A model generated the notes under the pieces. It had not been told where the DNA came from. It saw nothing but the letters and a program-made list of their open reading frames with translations, and ran no database searches. A stretch of 64,000 nt of DNA from Strongylocentrotus droebachiensis (taxonomy: Eukaryota > Echinodermata > Echinoidea > Camarodonta > Strongylocentrotidae), in contig JAVYIG010000171.1 in assembly GCA_035222895.1 (NCBI GenBank), positions 669,501 to 733,500 on the forward strand. The letters are read 5' to 3'. Within the stretch, counting starts at the first letter, position 1, and each line of letters starts with the position of its first letter. Shown piece after piece: positions 60,201 to 64,000 of the stretch. The translations under genes were made by a program, and so were the position numbers.

Positions 60201-61551
60201 GTGTTTCTTAATATGCCCCCCAAAGGTGCAACAGGCAAGGTAAGGGGGAGGGAGGGGGAGATGTTGCGATATTAAAATATCTACCTCTTTGAATGACTAT
60301 CTTAGCATTATCAGCAAGACAATAAGACACAAATAGACCCTCACTTTCCAATGTTTCACAGGAATGTTTTTTAGAAAAAAATATCACTGAAGTAAATATC
60401 CCTGCACAAAGAACAATACATGAGTGAGAATCTGTGAAATAAATAATTAACTGCACCACATGTATGGGCCTAAAATGATTAAACTATTAGATTTATATTC
60501 CATTTGAAAACATCAATTGAAAATCTTAAATAAATTTGCAATTTTTACATCATAAACCTGAGATATCTTTAACACATGTAAAGCGCATATGGGACTACAT
60601 GTTGTAATAGAGTTTCATACTTGGTCGAGACGCTCAACAAGATTTACAGATTTTTCTTTGTTCAAATCCTTGATTATCACAAAATTTCCACCAAATCATT
60701 TGGGAGATATCATTTATTCCTAAACTCATTTTATACATTTGTTTTGATTCTATGGAAATTTGTTTTCTGTCTTTACCAGGACTTTCACATTTCTTATTAG
60801 AGACTATCAAGTAAATTTCCTTTTCTATAAAATAATTATCTGTGTACTGTGCCTCCTTTGATATTTAGACTTTTACATATTCTATATAAACACAAAAATT
60901 ACAAATACAATTGTTGAAACATGTAAGATTCAGAATATCTAATTGAAACCATATTTAGGAGTTGAAGATGATCACTATGTATTCATGTAACTTAATAAAG
61001 CTAAAATTACAGAATATTCAATATATGTTTTATAAATGAATACCAATTTAGAACTCTCAGCAAAACGCATATTGCATGCCAACCAATCCTTTACAGTTTC
61101 GGGTTACTGCATGAATATGAAATCAGGTTAAAATTAATATGAAATGTTTCCAGTAAAGCACTCGGCCAAAAAGCCTAGGAACGATTTCCAAAGGACAAGA
61201 ATTATTTCATATCTATATACATATCACAAAATGGAATATCATCTTTTTCTTTATGAAAGAATTTTGACAATTAAAATAATAAATGTGCATATCTATCCAT
61301 ATCAAATATTTGATAGCCAATGGTATATCTTTCCATATCAAATACTTGATAACCAAGGGTACACTAATCGCAAGACACAAATATAAAATGTTCAATATAA
61401 CAGCAATATTTAGACATATCAAGACATACTGAATCGTCTTACAGTAGTCAAGTCATTTGAGTTCCTTTAGAAGGTCTATATAAAGATGTGCTCATATCAA
61501 GCTTTAGATCTACATCTATATATATATATATAGGTATGTACAACATTTTTT

Positions 61552-63926
61552 TTATTGCTTATTTGTTTTACTAAGGACATCCTGAATGTCCTTCCAACAG
61601 TCGGTCACACAAGCCACAAAGTCACTCCCGTTTAACGAATCTGGATACGAAGTGATGTTGCATCCCACAGAATCATCGAAGGCACTATAGCCAATGCCCA
61701 GACCGTTGGGGACGACGGGAGCAAAGCCTCCGGCCAGGACGGCAGGAGCAGAAAGGGTACTGGTAGAGAGGATGATGTGATTAATGAAGCTATAGGCTGG
61801 ATCAGCAAAGATGGTGGGTGTCTTGCCTTCCTTGGCCGCTAGTGTACGCAGAGCAAAGAGATGCCTGTCCCATCCTTGTCCTGCAAAAATGAACAGAAGC
61901 ATTGCACAAAACAGACATTGCTTTATTTTAGGCCATATGATACTACCTAACACACCGTCATTTGGAACCTTTATAGGTGTTAAAAGGGGAACAGGGTTAG
62001 AAATTGAAATTTGAGTGCAAAACCAAGATGAAAGATTTAATACAGCGGCTAAAATATCAGTAAAATCGAGGTGGCATTGCCACTTCACTACGAGGACAAA
62101 TATGAAAAATGGACAGTAACAGTATACTAGATACCCAAATCTTAAATCAAACACAGATCAGAGGCATACAATGGTAGAGACAGATGAATGGATTGATGGA
62201 TGGATAGCTAGATTTATGGATGGTTGAATGGATTGATGGATACAGGAACGTTATATTGACCATGTTTAGGAAATGCCATTCAGTATGACAGGCATTTTGA
62301 TGAATTTGAGAGGACTTCTTATCGTTCTCATCCCAGGGGGGTCACTCTCATACACAAATGCTACCCACTCGTGTCCATCAATATCTGAAATGGACCCTAA
62401 TGGCATATGGCACTTTTTCTGAAATGACCCTTTTTTAGAAAACATTGAAACCTGTGATCCTGAAAAAATACCCTTTTTTCGCTTTTTGTGCAATCAGTGC
62501 TTGAAAAACACCCCTTTTGAAAAAAGGAAAACGTAGACGAAGCCAAACCTGTGAATCTAAAAAGGGACCCTTCTTGGTTCTTGTGCGATCAGTGCTTGAA
62601 AAACGCCCTTTTTTAAGGAAAACCTCAACGCCGATGTTTATCTGAAAAAGACACCCTTTCGCCGCTTTTTCTGGACGCGGGTGCGTAGCCAGTCATGTTA
62701 GGAGTGACCCCCCCTGGGGTTCTCATACAATTAACCAGACAAATACTTCTAACAATAGAATTGTAATGTACTTCATAGGAAATCTAGCTCTGACTGACCC
62801 ATTGCAGCCTCCTTAGTGAGTTGGTTATGTATATCAGAACATTCCTGCAGCAGTCTTCTCTTCTCTTCTAGGCTGGCTGAGGAATCCTTCAGGAAGGCCT
62901 GAGAACATCTAGTGGTTTCCTGTGTAGCAGACCGAAGGGTTTCTGTTCTCCCATGCTTGAAGGCTGCCGTGCTACAAGATTCATAGGTAGCACCGACTTG
63001 TCCCGTCATTCTCAAGTATGCCATCTGGTGTACCAAATCAAAGCAAACGATCAGTAACATATCTGCATACATGTACGCACTATCTTTGACTCTCAATCTG
63101 CACTCCCCACTAATGATAAGCTTTTTACCCATTGATGACAAAATTAATTTCATTCTACAGCCCTATTTCATGGGCAAAGAGGCCCGTTCATTATTATGGG
63201 ATATATGAGAGCTATCCCAACTTGCATGTACATGCAAAAAATCTGAAAGACACTGGTAAGAATTGAAATATGGAGCTTACAGCATGGTCAAATGGATAAT
63301 ACAAAAACAAAAATAACAAAATTATGTAATCTTTAGTTTCATAGAGCATTTCATAATAACAATCAATCAATATCTCAATTACCACATTCTTCTTTTTCTC
63401 CTTCTTCTTCTTCTACTGGTGATCTTCCAAGGGCTATGCAGCCTATCACGAAGATGAACTAAAGATTACAAGCCGTGTGAGGAAGACAAATGATTTTTCA
63501 ATGGGATAAGGGCATTAGATGCCTCAGGAATAGTCCCTGGAAGTTCTCTGGACTGCCAACATGCACTACATTTGCTAGAAGGCTGTTCCATTCTGAGATA
63601 GAGCATACATGTATGACAAATGCAAACTTGTCTATGTCGCTTCTTGCTTGGTGCATCTGAAGGGTCATGTCTTGTTCCTCAATGATTGTGACTTGATGCT
63701 CTTTATTTGCCTTAGTTACATTCCATTTATGCCTTTCAATCATTAGACTCACCTGGAATGAAAGCTGCATAACAGAGTCTGGGCTGATCTGGCAAGTCTT
63801 AAGAAAGTTCTTTCCAAAGTCCATGTGTTGGTACGCATCGATGCATAGTCTACTTGTAGCAGCTTCATAGTTATCCCTTGCGGTATCGATGGCATTGGAC
63901 ACACCAGGTTCAAGGTCAAGGGTCAA
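61552..63926 (-). CDS. CPT2: Carnitine O-palmitoyltransferase 2, last three exons (5' part off window)
   Basis: CPT2, on the inner mitochondrial membrane, converts acylcarnitines back to acyl-CoA for beta-oxidation. Exons on the minus strand: 63926-63753, 63024-62799 and 61880-61552. They total 729 nt, 242 residues plus stop, in frame with GT/AG borders. Exon order and sequence match the human C-terminus. [20 protein letters not shown], then [11 protein letters not shown]; next [20 protein letters not shown] and [10 protein letters not shown]; then [37 protein letters not shown] and [15 protein letters not shown]. The STS triad in LSTSTL, which helps bind carnitine in this superfamily, is intact. 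The catalytic His and the mitochondrial targeting region would be upstream, beyond 64000. CPT1 or CRAT is less likely, because the [16 protein letters not shown] and GQG(F/W)DRHLFALR blocks are read here as CPT2-type. It is tail-to-tail with CWF19L1. Confidence 0.95.
62180..62245. repeat. GGAT-type tetranucleotide-like repeat
   Basis: Imperfect tandem ATGGATTGATGGATGGATAG words in the CPT2 intron between exons 62799-63024 and 61552-61880. Confidence 0.8.
62332..62718. mobile_element. hAT-like MITE with CCCAGGGGGGTCACTC ends
   Basis: The flanks carry a perfect 8-bp duplication, GTTCTCAT (62324-62331 and 62719-62726). The ends CCCAGGGGGGTCACT and AGTGACCCCCCCTGGG are inverted, with one mismatch. 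The interior has repeated CAGTGCTTGAAAAACACCCC-type words and no coding capacity. It sits in a CPT2 intron. Confidence 0.85.
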
Positions 63927-64000
63927 CTAAGTTGGGGAAATTACATGACGATAATAAGTTGAATATCTTGTACAATGTTATGTCTACAAATCTGTGCAAG

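Larger units (their letters stand above)
56901..61551. other. Intergenic stretch between CWF19L1 and CPT2 (tail-to-tail genes)
   Basis: It begins with the CWF19L1 3' UTR and ends at the CPT2 stop. No further exons were recognised on either strand. It contains a MITE (58154-58521), a SINE tail (59050-59122), a hAT-like element (59341-59622) and dispersed repeat F copy 2 (60003-60200). Confidence 0.6.

Noticed and set aside
61144-61422. Short frames rich in Tyr/Ile on both strands
   Set aside because: AT-rich intergenic sequence with an internal repeat (ATCTxTCCATATCAAATA); no start context or homology.

Overview
This is a eukaryotic, metazoan window. It is AT-rich, with long introns bearing GT...AG splice sites, animal-type genes, and many short inverted-repeat transposons, a tRNA-derived SINE and LINE scraps. 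The TTAA-flanked MITEs, the SINE with an (ATT)n tail and the mix of protein families fit a marine invertebrate. An echinoderm is my best guess, but the sequence alone does not prove it. No bacterial, organellar or viral genes were seen.

Layout, left to right. (1) 2066-12593 (+): the 3' 20 exons of a voltage-gated calcium channel alpha-2/delta subunit gene, ending in a GPI-type hydrophobic tail. Its 5' half lies off the left edge. (2) 17015-19602 (-): a complete three-exon gene of the MIF/D-dopachrome tautomerase family. (3) 20417-24314 (+): a two-exon gene of an uncharacterised, transposon-like metazoan family with several Cys/His motifs. It is internally deleted relative to the family as I recall it. 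(4) 24.3-31.4 kb: gene-poor and rich in foldback elements and MITEs, with one orphan exon-like block. (5) 31416-42391 (-): a second MIF-family gene whose first intron is about 10.4 kb and holds MITEs, LINE remnants and a decayed gene of another uncharacterised family. (6) 43125-56900 (+): a complete 14-exon CWF19L1 gene (560 codons plus stop), divergent from MIF gene 2 across a 733-bp shared upstream region. (7) 61552-63926 (-): the last three exons of carnitine O-palmitoyltransferase 2 (CPT2). Its 5' part lies off the right edge.

The host genes are not an operon and do not form one pathway. They are a calcium-channel auxiliary subunit, two MIF-like cytokine/tautomerases, a lariat-debranching/spliceosome-associated factor and a mitochondrial fatty-acid oxidation enzyme. 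The joined exon lengths keep frame throughout: 1947 nt for alpha-2/delta, 417 and 366 nt for the MIF genes, 1683 nt for CWF19L1 and 729 nt for CPT2. I take this as strong internal support for the models.

The least-described content is the transposon-like gene at 20.4-24.3 kb, the decayed gene at 37.9-41.2 kb, and a group of otherwise different MITEs that share the terminus TTAAAGGTA.
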